Below, one piece after another: positions 37,971 to 48,203 of a stretch of 63,896 nucleotides of DNA. Position numbers and translations under genes: made by a program. Under the pieces are notes generated by a model, which did no database searches, was not told the DNA's origin, and was given only the letters and a program-made list of their open reading frames with translations. Source of the DNA: Otariodibacter sp. (GTDB taxonomy: Bacteria > Pseudomonadota > Gammaproteobacteria > Enterobacterales > Pasteurellaceae); assembly GCF_029256985.1 (NCBI RefSeq), contig NZ_JARIDQ010000019.1, forward strand, positions 1 through 63,896, read 5' to 3'. Numbering within the stretch: position 1 is the first letter of the stretch; each line of letters begins with the position of its first letter.

Positions 37971-40160
37971 CTATTGTTTTTCTAAGTTTGCCATCTTCGC
38001 AATAAGCCATTTTATGCCTTGATTAACGAAAGCAATCTGTAAACGAGTTTGCTCACCACTCCCTTCAACATTAACAATGGTGCCAATACCAAATTTAGCG
38101 TGTTTTACTTTTTGCCCCATCTTCCATTCATTTTGAACCATAGAGCTGATACTAGCGGTCGGTTTCACCTGTTTATTTGCAAAAAACGTTGCAGGACGAT
38201 TAATATTGCCACGCAATCTAACTTCTCGAATATGTTTTTCTGGCAATTCTGCAATAAAACGTGAAGGTAAGTGACGCTCTTCTTTACCATACAATCGACG
38301 ACTTTCCGCATAGCTTAAGGTTAATTTTCGTTTTGCTCGAGTAATACCAACGTAAGCTAGACGACGTTCTTCTTGTAAACGCCCTTCATCAAAACTCATT
38401 CCACTTGGGAAAATACCTTCTTCTACCCCGACAATAAACACACGAGGAAACTCCAAACCTTTAGCAGAGTGCAATGTCATTAATTCCACATAATCTTGAT
38501 GTGGGGAAGCCTGTGTTTCACCAGCTTCTAGCGATGCGTGGGTTAAGAAAGCGGTTAGATCGCTCATATCTTCTGCTTCTTCAGGTTTTACAAACTCTTT
38601 AGTCGCACTGACTAGCTCCGCCAAGTTTTCGATTCTCACTTCCCCTTTTTCGCCTTTTTCTTGCTTATACATTTCATATAAGCCTGATTTTTTAATCACA
38701 AAATCAGTTTGTTCAGATAATGACATTTGTTCGGTTTCTTGCTCAAGGGCATTGATGAGCTCCACAAAACGTAATAAAGCAGAGGCGGCTCTGCCAGATA
38801 AATTTTCATCTTGCACACCAATTTGAATGGCTTGCCAAAGGGTAACTTGGCGAGTACGAGTCAATTGACGCAATGTTTCTAAGGTACGATCACCAATCCC
38901 TCTTGGTGGAGTATTGATAACACGTTCAAAGGCGGCGTCATCTTGGCGATTAGAGATTAAACGTAAATAAGCTAATGCATCTTTGATTTCTTGACGTTCG
39001 AAGAATCGCATACCGCCATAGATACGGTAAGGGATGTTGGCTTGAATTAAGGCTTCTTCAATGACACGTGATTGGCTATTACTACGATAAAGTATCGCAC
39101 ATTGATTCAATTCACCTTCATCTTCTTTCCATTGCTTAATTTGTGAAGCGACAAATCGAGCTTCATCTAATTCATTAAAGGCACAATAAATATCAACGGG
39201 ATCACCATCGCCACTATCCGTCCATAAATTTTTACCTAATCGATTATCGTTATTTGAAATCAATCCATTTGCTGCATTTAAGATATTACCCGTTGAACGA
39301 TAATTCTGCTCTAGTCGAATAGTTTGTGCATTTGGGTAATCTTCTAAAAAGCGTTGAATATTCTCAACTTGCGCCCCACGCCAACCATAAATAGATTGAT
39401 CATCATCACCCACAATCATTACCTTGCCTGTTTCGCCTGCGAGTAGTCGAATCAGATCATATTGGATATTATTGGTATCTTGAAACTCATCGATCAAAAT
39501 TTGCTGAAAGCGTTGTTGATAGCGTTGGAGGATATGCGGATTATTTTTCAATAATTCATAAGTGCGGATCAGCAATTCAGCAAAGTCTAATAACCCTGCT
39601 CGATCACAAGCATCTTGATAGATTTGATAGATTTGCACTAATTTTTTTGTATTTTGATCTTCAGAATGATCGATATCTTTCGCTCTTAAGCCTTTATCTT
39701 TTTGTGCATTGATAAACCAGCCCACTTGTTTTGGAGGGAAATGTTTTTCATCAATATTGTGTAATTTTAAGAGACGTTTGATTAGGCGATTCTGATCTTC
39801 ACTATCCATAATTTGAAAATCTTGAGGAAGATTGGCATCCAAATAGTGAGAGCGTAGCAAGCGATTGGCGATGCTATGGAAAGTGCCTACCCACATTCCA
39901 AATAGACGATGATGTGTAGATTGAGATAAGGTATGTTCAATACGATGTCGCATTTCAGCGGCAGCTTTATTAGTAAAAGTTACCGCTAAAATGTTGGATT
40001 CTGGAATATTCTCTACACCGATAAGCCAAGCGATACGATGTGTCAGCACGCGAGTTTTACCACTCCCTGCCCCAGCTAGTACTAAATAATTTCCATTAGG
40101 TGCAGCAACTGCTTCTCGTTGTTTATCGTTTAAGCCATCAAGTAATAAAGAAAAGTCCAT
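37971..40160 (-). CDS. uvrD: DNA helicase II UvrD
   Basis: UvrD is the 3'-5' superfamily I helicase that clears the incised strand in nucleotide excision and mismatch repair. The 729-residue product (E. coli 720) has the Walker A GAGSGKT near residue 29, DEFQDTN, GDDDQSIYGWRGA, the QNYRS motif and VTRAKRKL-like motif VI (GITRAKRKLTLS). I start at MDFSLLLDG, which aligns with E. coli, rather than 12 codons earlier. A LexA-like box and a 9-bp-stem hairpin lie in its leader. Confidence 0.97.
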   Translation of the reverse strand: MDFSLLLDGLNDKQREAVAAPNGNYLVLAGAGSGKTRVLTHRIAWLIGVENIPESNILAVTFTNKAAAEMRHRIEHTLSQSTHHRLFGMWVGTFHSIANRLLRSHYLDANLPQDFQIMDSEDQNRLIKRLLKLHNIDEKHFPPKQVGWFINAQKDKGLRAKDIDHSEDQNTKKLVQIYQIYQDACDRAGLLDFAELLIRTYELLKNNPHILQRYQQRFQQILIDEFQDTNNIQYDLIRLLAGETGKVMIVGDDDQSIYGWRGAQVENIQRFLEDYPNAQTIRLEQNYRSTGNILNAANGLISNNDNRLGKNLWTDSGDGDPVDIYCAFNELDEARFVASQIKQWKEDEGELNQCAILYRSNSQSRVIEEALIQANIPYRIYGGMRFFERQEIKDALAYLRLISNRQDDAAFERVINTPPRGIGDRTLETLRQLTRTRQVTLWQAIQIGVQDENLSGRAASALLRFVELINALEQETEQMSLSEQTDFVIKKSGLYEMYKQEKGEKGEVRIENLAELVSATKEFVKPEEAEDMSDLTAFLTHASLEAGETQASPHQDYVELMTLHSAKGLEFPRVFIVGVEEGIFPSGMSFDEGRLQEERRLAYVGITRAKRKLTLSYAESRRLYGKEERHLPSRFIAELPEKHIREVRLRGNINRPATFFANKQVKPTASISSMVQNEWKMGQKVKHAKFGIGTIVNVEGSGEQTRLQIAFVNQGIKWLIAKMANLEKQ

Positions 40161-40191
40161 CGTTATATCTCTGTTGTTTATGAATACCTTG

Positions 40192-40211
40192 CTCATTCAA
40201 ACAAGGTATTT
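40192..40211 (-). promoter_or_regulatory. Leader hairpin upstream of uvrD
   Basis: AATACCTTG and CAAGGTATT form a perfect 9-bp stem around a 10-nt loop, spanning roughly 40183-40210. It lies just upstream of the uvrD ribosome-binding region in the transcript. No T tail follows, so it is not a simple terminator. An effect on uvrD translation or RNA stability is inference. Confidence 0.4.
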
Positions 40212-40214
40212 TAA

Positions 40215-40234
40215 TAATGTTTTTTTATACAGTA
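40215..40234. promoter_or_regulatory. LexA-like SOS box upstream of uvrD
   Basis: On the minus strand this reads TACTGTATAAAAAAACATTA. One half-site is perfect (TACTGT) and the other has ACAT in place of ACAG. It lies just downstream of a minus-strand TATAAT (plus ATTATA, 40241-40246), where LexA would block the start. uvrD is an SOS gene in E. coli. Confidence 0.6.
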
Positions 40235-40274
40235 GAGACTATTATAACGACAAAAATCTAAATTAACAGTAAGT

Positions 40275-40568
40275 TTATCTCAATGATAATTGAAATATTA
40301 CCGCTTCAGCTTGGCAACTAAAATTGAATACCGAATGTAGCAAATATCCTTGTTCAACTTGCTTGATTTCACTTTGAATATCACAAGGTTCGCTTTCGAT
40401 ATTACGTGCTTTGTCAATTAACCCTTTTAAGGTTTTTTGCGCTTCTTCTTCATTTGTGTAGGTATTTTCAACGATAACTTGGCTTTCTTCATTATCAAAC
40501 ATCGCTGTATCTTTTGGTTTGCACCCATATTTACAACTTTCTACTTGATCACTTAATGTTTTTGTCAT
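40275..40568 (-). CDS. YfcZ/YiiS family protein (DUF406, UPF0381)
   Basis: The 97-residue product resembles E. coli YfcZ, with KARNIESEPCDI and the C-terminal FNFSCQAEAVIFQLSLR. The function is unknown. Cysteines near the N-terminus (SCKYGCKP) resemble the CxxxC cluster of the family. I start at MTKTLSDQ because AGGAA precedes it; a start 8 codons upstream is less likely. It lies upstream of uvrD on the same strand, but a uvrD promoter lies between. Confidence 0.85.
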   Translation of the reverse strand: MTKTLSDQVESCKYGCKPKDTAMFDNEESQVIVENTYTNEEEAQKTLKGLIDKARNIESEPCDIQSEIKQVEQGYLLHSVFNFSCQAEAVIFQLSLR

Positions 40569-40705
40569 AATCCATTTCCTTTCATAATTCACTACGAATA
40601 GTCTATCAAATTATTAAGTAGCAAATATTGAGTCAGAACAAGATTTAACTTTATTATAAAAATCAGGTAGAGTAGGCTCATTTTGTCGATCATAATAATT
40701 CAAAT

Positions 40706-42292
40706 ATGCTACGTCGATTTATCCAACTCTCTGCGTGGATGATTTATCTCATCATCATAATGCTATACGGCTTTAGCCTGTGGGCATTGTTTGAATATCG
40801 CACCAATGAAACCTATTGGTCATTTAGCGAAGTATTTCAAATTCTCAAACAAAGTCTATTACAAGCTAGCCTTTCTGCTATTTTATCGACATTTCTCGGC
40901 ATATTACTCGCTCGTAGCTTGTTCTATTTAGATTTTTGGGGCAAATCTTTTCTGTATAAAATTATCTCTTTTGCTTGGGCATTACCTTCATTAGTCGTCA
41001 TTTTTGCCGTTATTGGCGTGTGGGGAAATGCAGGATGGATTGCTCAATTTGTACAATTCCTTGGCTTTGAGTGGGATTTTCAACTCTACGGCTTACAAGG
41101 TATTTTACTCGCCCATCTCTTTTTCAATATTCCCTTGGCAACTAAGTATTATTTAGAAGGGTTGCATCTTATTCCAAGCAATCAACACCAATTGGCTTCA
41201 CAACTAAATTTAACGGGATGGCATTATTTTAAAATTGTTGAGTGGCCAACGCTCAAAAGCATCCTACCTTATACCTATACCAACATTTTCCTCGTATGTT
41301 TTACTAGTTTCCCGATTGTATTGATGTTAGGTGGAGGACCAAAATATAGCACTTTAGAAGTTGCAATTTATCAAGCGGTCACTTTCGAGTTTGATTTTGC
41401 AAAAGCGGTGATGCTGATTATGGCACAAATTGTTGTCGGCATTGGTTTACAAATTGTGATGGATATTGCAACCAAATTTACCTTTACACATTCCCGTGAT
41501 GAATCACAACCAAGTGGCATCATCTGGAAAGTTCGTATGACGGGGATAAAAAAATGGGTATTGCAAGCAATCCTTATTATTATTGCCACCTCAATTGTTG
41601 TACCATTATTAAATGTGATTTGGGTTGGAATCTCGGTGGGTGATTTCTTCACTCGCTTAAGTAGCCTATTATTATGGAAATCAGCCCTGTTCTCACTAAT
41701 ATTAAGCCTAATTTCATCCTTTATCGTTATTTTAATTGCTTACGTCATTGCCTTAGAGGCTCGTCAGCTCGCATACCGAAATAAAAAACTAGGGCAAAGT
41801 ATCTTATCTAGCGTAGCAACCTATCCATTAATAATGCCTGTTTTTATGCTTGCGGTTGGATTATTTCTATTATTGATGAATGTAGAACTAAATACGTTTG
41901 ACTTATTAATTTTGGTCGGAATCTGTAACGGGCTAATGTTATTGCCGTACATCTACCGCTTAATTTTTTCAGCGATGTGGAAATCACTAGTTTCTCACGA
42001 TAAATTAGCTACAAGCTTAGGTTTAAAAGGCTTAAAACGTTGGTGGATTGTGGAAAAGTATTACCTAATCCGACCGCTTAGAAATGCTTTTGCTTTGTCT
42101 ATGGCATCAAGTTTAGGAAGTTTTTCTGTGATCGCTTTCTTTGGAAGCCCCGACTTTAGTACCTTACCTTATTTACTTTATCAACAGCTAGGAAGTTATC
42201 GAATGGAAGATGCCTCAGTAACAGCACTAATACTGATGCTGTTTGCCTTTTTACCTTTTGTATTGATTGAACAAAAAGAGAATACCCAATGA
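40706..42292 (+). CDS. thiP: Thiamine/thiamine-phosphate ABC transporter permease ThiP
   Basis: ThiP is the membrane part of the thiamine and thiamine-pyrophosphate importer. The 528-residue protein has two halves of about six helices, each with a binding-protein-dependent transport EAA-type loop ([18 protein letters not shown] and [20 protein letters not shown]). The start ATG lacks a good ribosome-binding site. The thiQ start overlaps its stop by 4 bp. The usual first gene thiB is absent upstream; yfcZ lies there on the other strand. No TPP riboswitch is recognisable. Confidence 0.93.
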   Translation: MLRRFIQLSAWMIYLIIIMLYGFSLWALFEYRTNETYWSFSEVFQILKQSLLQASLSAILSTFLGILLARSLFYLDFWGKSFLYKIISFAWALPSLVVIFAVIGVWGNAGWIAQFVQFLGFEWDFQLYGLQGILLAHLFFNIPLATKYYLEGLHLIPSNQHQLASQLNLTGWHYFKIVEWPTLKSILPYTYTNIFLVCFTSFPIVLMLGGGPKYSTLEVAIYQAVTFEFDFAKAVMLIMAQIVVGIGLQIVMDIATKFTFTHSRDESQPSGIIWKVRMTGIKKWVLQAILIIIATSIVVPLLNVIWVGISVGDFFTRLSSLLLWKSALFSLILSLISSFIVILIAYVIALEARQLAYRNKKLGQSILSSVATYPLIMPVFMLAVGLFLLLMNVELNTFDLLILVGICNGLMLLPYIYRLIFSAMWKSLVSHDKLATSLGLKGLKRWWIVEKYYLIRPLRNAFALSMASSLGSFSVIAFFGSPDFSTLPYLLYQQLGSYRMEDASVTALILMLFAFLPFVLIEQKENTQ

Positions 42293-42918
42293 TTAATTTA
42301 AATGTAGAGTTTGATTACCCTGATTTCCCCATGCAATTCAATTTACAGGTAAAAAAAGGTGAACGAGTTGCCATTGTCGGCGAAAGTGGTGCGGGAAAAA
42401 GTACCTTACTTAATTTGATTGCTGGATTTGAACAAGCTGATCGTGGAGAATTATGGCTAAATGGCGAAAATCATTTTTCCACAGAGCCAGCACTTCGCCC
42501 TGTATCTATGCTATTCCAAGATAATAACCTTTTTCCCTATTTAACTGTTCAACAAAATATTGGATTGGCACTCATATCCAGTTTAAAGCTAAATACTCAA
42601 CAGCAAAAACAAGTTACTGAAATTGCCAATAAAATGGGAATCGGAGATTATCTTTCCCGTCGTGCTGATTCTCTTTCAGGTGGACAAAAACAACGGGTAG
42701 CGCTTGCTAGAACATTGTTAAGAGATAAACCAATTCTATTGCTTGATGAACCTTTTTCTGCTCTTGATCCTTTACGTAGACAAGAATTACAACAGTTAGT
42801 CAAAGAGATCTGTGAAGAACAAAACCTAACATTATTGATGGTGACCCACCAACTTGATGAAGTCAAAAATTTATTTGATACAGTCATCACTTTAGAACAA
42901 GGAAAAATAAAAAATTGA
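42289..42918 (+). CDS. thiQ: Thiamine ABC transporter ATP-binding protein ThiQ
   Basis: ThiQ powers ThiP. The 209-residue ABC ATPase has Walker [10 protein letters not shown], the Q-loop [13 protein letters not shown], signature [13 protein letters not shown], Walker [13 protein letters not shown] and switch His in VTHQ. Its ATG overlaps the thiP stop (ATGA), giving tight coupling. Length and order match Haemophilus thiPQ. Confidence 0.94.
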   Translation: MINLNVEFDYPDFPMQFNLQVKKGERVAIVGESGAGKSTLLNLIAGFEQADRGELWLNGENHFSTEPALRPVSMLFQDNNLFPYLTVQQNIGLALISSLKLNTQQQKQVTEIANKMGIGDYLSRRADSLSGGQKQRVALARTLLRDKPILLLDEPFSALDPLRRQELQQLVKEICEEQNLTLLMVTHQLDEVKNLFDTVITLEQGKIKN

Positions 42919-43056
42919 CTCAATATTAAAAATCAATAAATTAAGTATATATTACCTTCATTTTATGATTAAGAATGTATTGATTACCTAGTCAAAGAGT
43001 TCTTTTTTTAGTAGTATTGGAAAATTAATATCTTTTCAAAATAACAAGAGGTTATC

Positions 43057-43848
43057 GTGCCAAGTCGTGATTATGCAGTACGCAAAAAAAATAAAAAAAG
43101 TGGCAATAAACTGATTATTTTATTGGCTATTATCTTTCTGGCCGTTATTAGTGGGATCGCATTATGGTTATTACAAAAAAGTAGCCCACCAAAATCAGTC
43201 CACTTAACTCAGCAAGTACAAACAAATACAAATACGAAACATGAGTTACCTAGTCGGCCAGAAGAAGTCTATAGTTATATCCGAGACCTAGAAACTCGAG
43301 AAGTTCCTGTTGATAAAAACTCTACTCTTGCAAAATTAACCAAAGAACAAGAAGAACAAATCATCAAACAACGAGAACTAGAACAGCGTAAACTTGAACA
43401 ATTATCACAACAAACTCAACCAAAACAAGCTAAACCTGAGTCTGCTTTAATGGAAAATAATACACAAGTAACGAGAAATAGTATTGATAAAAAAATCCTT
43501 GAAGAGAAAAAACAAATGGAAGCAAAAAAACAACGTGAGTTAGCTGTTCAAAAAGAGAAAGAAAAGGAAAAACAACAACAAATTGTGACAGCTAAACCAG
43601 CCTCTACATTATCAACTCAACAAAAATCATCTTCAGTTCAATATGGCTTACAATGTGGAGCTTTTAAAAATAAAGCTCAAGCAGAAAACATGCAGGCTCG
43701 TTTAGCTATGGCTGGTTATAATGCAAGGATTAACAGTAGTGCTGAATGGAATCGTGTTGTAGTTGGCCCAATTGGTGATAGAGCTACGGCATCAGCTGCA
43801 TTATCTAATGCAAGAAGTGTAGCTGAATGTTTAATCGTTCGTATGTAA
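43057..43848 (+). CDS. ftsN: Cell division protein FtsN
   Basis: FtsN triggers septal peptidoglycan synthesis. The 263-residue protein has a short basic cytoplasmic part starting PSRDYAVRKKNK, one membrane helix (about 19-41), a long Gln/Lys/Glu-rich periplasmic linker and a C-terminal SPOR domain (about 193-263; QYGLQCGAFKNKAQAENMQ, VVVGPIGDRATASAAL). The start is GTG, preceded by AAGAGG. It lies 138 bp after thiQ. Confidence 0.93.
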   Translation: MPSRDYAVRKKNKKSGNKLIILLAIIFLAVISGIALWLLQKSSPPKSVHLTQQVQTNTNTKHELPSRPEEVYSYIRDLETREVPVDKNSTLAKLTKEQEEQIIKQRELEQRKLEQLSQQTQPKQAKPESALMENNTQVTRNSIDKKILEEKKQMEAKKQRELAVQKEKEKEKQQQIVTAKPASTLSTQQKSSSVQYGLQCGAFKNKAQAENMQARLAMAGYNARINSSAEWNRVVVGPIGDRATASAALSNARSVAECLIVRM

Positions 43849-45021
<1,173 letters not shown>

Positions 45022-45051
45022 AATCCTAAATATAATTTTATCATTCTAGTT

Positions 45052-45081
45052 AAGAAGGGAGCAAAAGCTCTCTTCTTTTTT
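45052..45081 (+). terminator. hel terminator
   Basis: AAGAAGGGAGC (45052-45062) pairs with GCTCTCTTCTT (45067-45077) around AAAA, followed by TTTT. One mismatch lies inside the stem. Confidence 0.9.
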
Positions 45082-45149
45082 GCCTAATTATTTTTAAAAA
45101 GCTTGATCTTTTTTTAATAGGCAGTATTATCTCGTCCTTATTTTTTTAC

Positions 45150-45192
45150 ATTGGGTTCCCTCACCCCAATCAACTCAGCAAATAAAAAGGAA
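45150..45192 (+). ncRNA. preQ1-type riboswitch upstream of yhhQ
   Basis: ATTGGG (45150-45155) pairs with CCCAAT (45165-45170). The loop contains GGTTC...CACCC, the conserved core of class I preQ1 aptamers, followed by an A-rich tail that reaches the ribosome-binding site AAAGGAA 6 nt before the ATG. Loop TTCC can pair with GGAA of that site, which suggests translational control. The downstream gene imports queuosine precursors, which fits. Confidence 0.7.
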
Positions 45193-45197
45193 AGAAA

Positions 45198-45869
45198 ATG
45201 AATATTTTTGCTTACTTTTCTGATCGCCAGAAACGTCGATCTTTAGTGTTACTTTCACTTTTTCACATCTTCATCATTACTATCAGTAATTATTTAGTTC
45301 AAATTACTTTTGAGATAGATATTCCATTTACCGATTCAGTAATCCCAACTACCTGGGGAACCTTTACCTTTCCATTTGTATTTTTAGCAACGGATTTAAC
45401 TGTTCGAGTATTTGGTGCAGACTTAGCAAGAAAAATTATTTTGGTTGTAATGATCCCTGCTTTAATTGTGAGTTATCTTGTGTCAGTCCTGTTTTTTGAA
45501 GGTCAATTTCAAGGTTTTGCGACACTCACTGAATTTAATACTTTTGTATTTCGTATTGCTTTTGCTAGCTTTGTTGCTTATATAGTCGGGCAGTTAATGG
45601 ATATTTTTGTTTTTAATCGCTTACGTCAAGGAAAACAATGGTGGTTAGCGCCTGCAAGTTCTACTGTTTTTGGTAGTCTTGTTGATACTTTTGTATTCTT
45701 CGCCGTCGCATTTTATCAAAGCGATGACAGTTATATGGCTGATCATTGGTTCACTATTGGTTCAGTTGATTATTCATTCAAATTATTTGTTAGTTTAATT
45801 CTTTTCTTACCATTATATGGTGTATTACTTAATTTATTGATTAATAAGTTAAAATTATCTATAAAATAA
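45198..45869 (+). CDS. yhhQ: Queuosine precursor transporter YhhQ
   Basis: YhhQ imports preQ0/preQ1 for queuosine tRNA modification. The 223-residue membrane protein, with about six helices, matches E. coli YhhQ over its length, including FPFVFLATDLTVRVFGADLAR, VFNRLRQGKQWWLAP and TFVFFAVAF. A preQ1-type aptamer and an AAGGAAAG ribosome-binding site precede the start. A hairpin built from two uptake signals follows. Confidence 0.94.
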   Translation: MNIFAYFSDRQKRRSLVLLSLFHIFIITISNYLVQITFEIDIPFTDSVIPTTWGTFTFPFVFLATDLTVRVFGADLARKIILVVMIPALIVSYLVSVLFFEGQFQGFATLTEFNTFVFRIAFASFVAYIVGQLMDIFVFNRLRQGKQWWLAPASSTVFGSLVDTFVFFAVAFYQSDDSYMADHWFTIGSVDYSFKLFVSLILFLPLYGVLLNLLINKLKLSIK

Positions 45870-45877
45870 CATGGTAC

Positions 45878-45920
45878 AAGCGGTAAGTTATCGTAAAACT
45901 TTTGCAATAACTGACCGCTT
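45878..45920 (+). terminator. Inverted uptake-signal hairpin after yhhQ
   Basis: AAGCGGTAAGTTAT (45878-45891) and ATAACTGACCGCTT (45907-45920) pair over 14 bp with one mismatch. The left arm belongs to an exact ACAAGCGGT (45876-45884), the right arm to a near copy. The AATTATCC after it is a weak tail. It is a candidate terminator made from DNA uptake sequences. Confidence 0.65.
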
Positions 45921-46000
45921 AATTATCCTCCGTGAATTATCACTTCAAAAAGAGTATAATCTCCTAACAATTAATTTTACTAAAAGAGATGGTTTTAATA

Positions 46001-46807
46001 ATGAGTAATATTCCAATTAGATCCGAAGCTGAGATCGAAAAATTACGTATCGCTTGTAAATTAGCATCAGATGTTCTCATCATGATTGAGCCTTATGTAA
46101 AAGAAGGAGTTACAACTGGCGAGCTTGATCGAATTTGTCACGAATATATTGAGAAAGAACAGCAGGCTATTCCGGCTTGTCTTGGTTATCATGGTTTCCC
46201 AAAAGCGACCTGTATTTCACTTAATGAAGTTGTGTGTCACGGCATTCCTAGCGATGGCAAAAAATTAAAGAAAGGCGATATTATCAATATTGATGTCACA
46301 GTAATTAAAGATGGTTACTACGGCGATAATTCAAAAATGTATGTGGTGGGCGAACCAAGCATTAGAGATAAACGACTTATTGAGGTAACACAAGAATCAC
46401 TCTATAAAGCCTTACATATCGTTAAACCGGGTATTCGTCTTAATGAAATAGGTAAAGTGATTCAACAATATGTTGAAAAAGAAGGTTTTTCTGTGGTACG
46501 AGAGTACTGTGGACATGGCGTGGGCGATGAATTTCATTGTGATCCTCAAGTATTGCACTACTATGCAGATGATGGTGGTATTGTATTACAAGAAGGTATG
46601 GTATTTACCATTGAACCGATGATCAATGCAGGTAAAAAAGAAGTTCGTTTAATGAATGATGGCTGGACGGTAAAAACCAAAGATCGTAGTCATTCTGCGC
46701 AATTTGAACATGAACTTGTAGTCACTAAAGATGGTTGCGAAATTATGACCATTCGTGATGAAGAAATTGAGTCAGGGCGTATTCAACGTTTTATGAAAAA
46801 TAGCTAA
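46001..46807 (+). CDS. map: Type I methionine aminopeptidase
   Basis: Map removes the N-terminal Met from nascent proteins. The 268-residue product has the pita-bread fold signatures: CHGIPS, INIDVTVIKDGYYGDNSKM with metal Asp residues, YCGHGVGDEFHCDP with metal His, FTIEPMI and HSAQFEHELVV with the final Glu. I start at MSNIPIRSEAE, because AAGAGATGG precedes it; an ATG four codons upstream is possible. Confidence 0.97.
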   Translation: MSNIPIRSEAEIEKLRIACKLASDVLIMIEPYVKEGVTTGELDRICHEYIEKEQQAIPACLGYHGFPKATCISLNEVVCHGIPSDGKKLKKGDIINIDVTVIKDGYYGDNSKMYVVGEPSIRDKRLIEVTQESLYKALHIVKPGIRLNEIGKVIQQYVEKEGFSVVREYCGHGVGDEFHCDPQVLHYYADDGGIVLQEGMVFTIEPMINAGKKEVRLMNDGWTVKTKDRSHSAQFEHELVVTKDGCEIMTIRDEEIESGRIQRFMKNS

Positions 46808-46829
46808 TAGCGTTATTCTATTTACACAT

Positions 46830-46855
46830 AAAAAGCACCCTACTGGGTGCTTTTT
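46830..46855. terminator. Bidirectional terminator between map and grcA
   Basis: AAAAAGCACCC (46830-46840) and GGGTGCTTTTT (46845-46855) are perfect arms around a 4-nt loop, with T runs on both strands. Confidence 0.95.
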
Positions 46856-46875
46856 CATATTAATAAAATATTCAA

Positions 46876-47259
46876 TTATAAACTTTCAGTGAAAGTACGA
46901 GTGATAACATCACGTTGTTGTTCTGGTGTTAATGAGTTAAAACGAACAGCATAACCAGATACACGAATTGTTAATTGTGGATATTTTTCTGGATGTTTAA
47001 CTGCATCTTCTAATGTTTCACGACGTAAAACGTTTACGTTTAAGTGTTGACCACCTTCTACTTTAATAGTTGGTGCGATATTTACTGGTACTTCACGGTA
47101 TGCAATTTCACCTAATTCACTGATTGCAACAATTTGGTCTTCTTTAAAATCACCTTTTGCAACTAAACAACGAGCTTCATTTTTTTCATCATCTAACAAC
47201 CAAAAAGAATTTAATAAGTTGTTATTTGCAGATTCTGTAATTTGTACACCTTTAATCAT
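46876..47259 (-). CDS. grcA: Autonomous glycyl radical cofactor GrcA
   Basis: GrcA (YfiD) replaces the C-terminal part of damaged pyruvate formate-lyase and restores its activity. The 127-residue protein ends in the glycyl-radical segment RVSGYAVRF, with G102 as the radical site. [10 protein letters not shown]-type flanks are visible ([22 protein letters not shown]). A TATAAT -10 (plus ATTATA, 47288-47293) and an 18-bp palindrome lie upstream; in E. coli yfiD is controlled by oxygen sensors. Confidence 0.96.
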   Translation of the reverse strand: MIKGVQITESANNNLLNSFWLLDDEKNEARCLVAKGDFKEDQIVAISELGEIAYREVPVNIAPTIKVEGGQHLNVNVLRRETLEDAVKHPEKYPQLTIRVSGYAVRFNSLTPEQQRDVITRTFTESL

Positions 47260-47307
47260 GTTTGACTCCTAGTAGGTCTATGTTGATATTATAAAAAAAT
47301 TTTAATT

Positions 47308-47325
47308 ATTCAAAAATTTTTGAAT
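47308..47325. promoter_or_regulatory. 18-bp palindrome in the grcA promoter
   Basis: ATTCAAAAATTTTTGAAT is a perfect inverted repeat, centred about 35 bp upstream of the likely grcA start, over the -35 region. It does not match the FNR box TTGAT-N4-ATCAA; the half-sites point the other way. The binding protein is unknown. Confidence 0.5.
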
Positions 47326-47462
47326 ATTTTACTCTATGGATAAAAAAAAGCGAGAAATATTTGTTTATTTTTCACAAAAAGTTATTTTTGTACAAAAAAT
47401 ATACTTTAAAAGTATGGTATGATAATACCAAAGTAATGATTCTTAATTTAATAGAGATAACA

Positions 47463-48131
47463 ATGGAAACATGGAAAGAAGCAATAGGGGATGAAAAATC
47501 CCAACCTTATTTTGAAAATATATTACGTTATGTACATACTGAAAGAGTAAAAGGAAAAATTATCTATCCGCCACAGAATGAGGTTTTTAGTGCTTTTTCA
47601 CTTACTGAATTTGCCGACGTCAAAGTCGTTATTCTTGGACAAGATCCTTATCATGGGCCAAATCAAGCTCATGGACTCTCTTTTTCGGTCAAACCTGGTA
47701 TTACTCCTCCACCTTCTCTTATGAATATTTACAAGGAACTCTCACAAGATATTCATTTTGAGATCCCAAAACATGGCTATCTTATCGAATGGGCAAAGCA
47801 AGGTGTGTTGATGCTTAATACTGTACTCACGGTCGAGCAAGGTAAAGCCCATTCTCATGCAAATATAGGATGGGAAACCTTTACAGATAAAGTCATCCAT
47901 CAGCTTAACGAACAGCGTGAAAATCTTGTATTTTTACTCTGGGGAAGTCATGCTCAGAAAAAAGGACAATTCATTTATCGTAATAAACATTTGGTGCTAA
48001 CTGCACCACATCCATCACCACTATCTGCTCATCGAGGCTTCTTCGGATGTCAGCACTTTTCAAAGACCAATCATTATTTAATGGAAAAAGGAATAAAAGA
48101 GATTAATTGGCAACTACCTTTAGAAGTATAA
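47463..48131 (+). CDS. ung: Uracil-DNA glycosylase
   Basis: Ung removes uracil from DNA. The 222-residue family 1 enzyme has [17 protein letters not shown] with D61 and H64, and the [13 protein letters not shown] active-site loop with catalytic His. I start at [11 protein letters not shown], which aligns with Haemophilus Ung; an ORF extension of 34 codons upstream has no such match. GAGAT lies before the start. It is divergent from grcA. Confidence 0.97.
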   Translation: METWKEAIGDEKSQPYFENILRYVHTERVKGKIIYPPQNEVFSAFSLTEFADVKVVILGQDPYHGPNQAHGLSFSVKPGITPPPSLMNIYKELSQDIHFEIPKHGYLIEWAKQGVLMLNTVLTVEQGKAHSHANIGWETFTDKVIHQLNEQRENLVFLLWGSHAQKKGQFIYRNKHLVLTAPHPSPLSAHRGFFGCQHFSKTNHYLMEKGIKEINWQLPLEV

Positions 48132-48157
48132 GCGGTGAGATCATTATATTATTTTGC

Positions 48158-48192
48158 AAAAGGCACTAACTCATGGAGTTTTGTGCCTTTTT
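48158..48192. terminator. Bidirectional terminator between ung and bioB
   Basis: AAAAGGCAC (48158-48166) and GTGCCTTTT (48183-48191) form the outer stem, and AACTC/GAGTT an inner stem, with T runs on both strands. Confidence 0.85.
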
Positions 48193-48203
48193 ATCACTGT
48201 TTA

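Noticed and set aside
40593-40705. TPP riboswitch upstream of thiP
   Set aside because: The gap is only about 113-137 bp and lacks the CTGAGA and other conserved THI-box segments.
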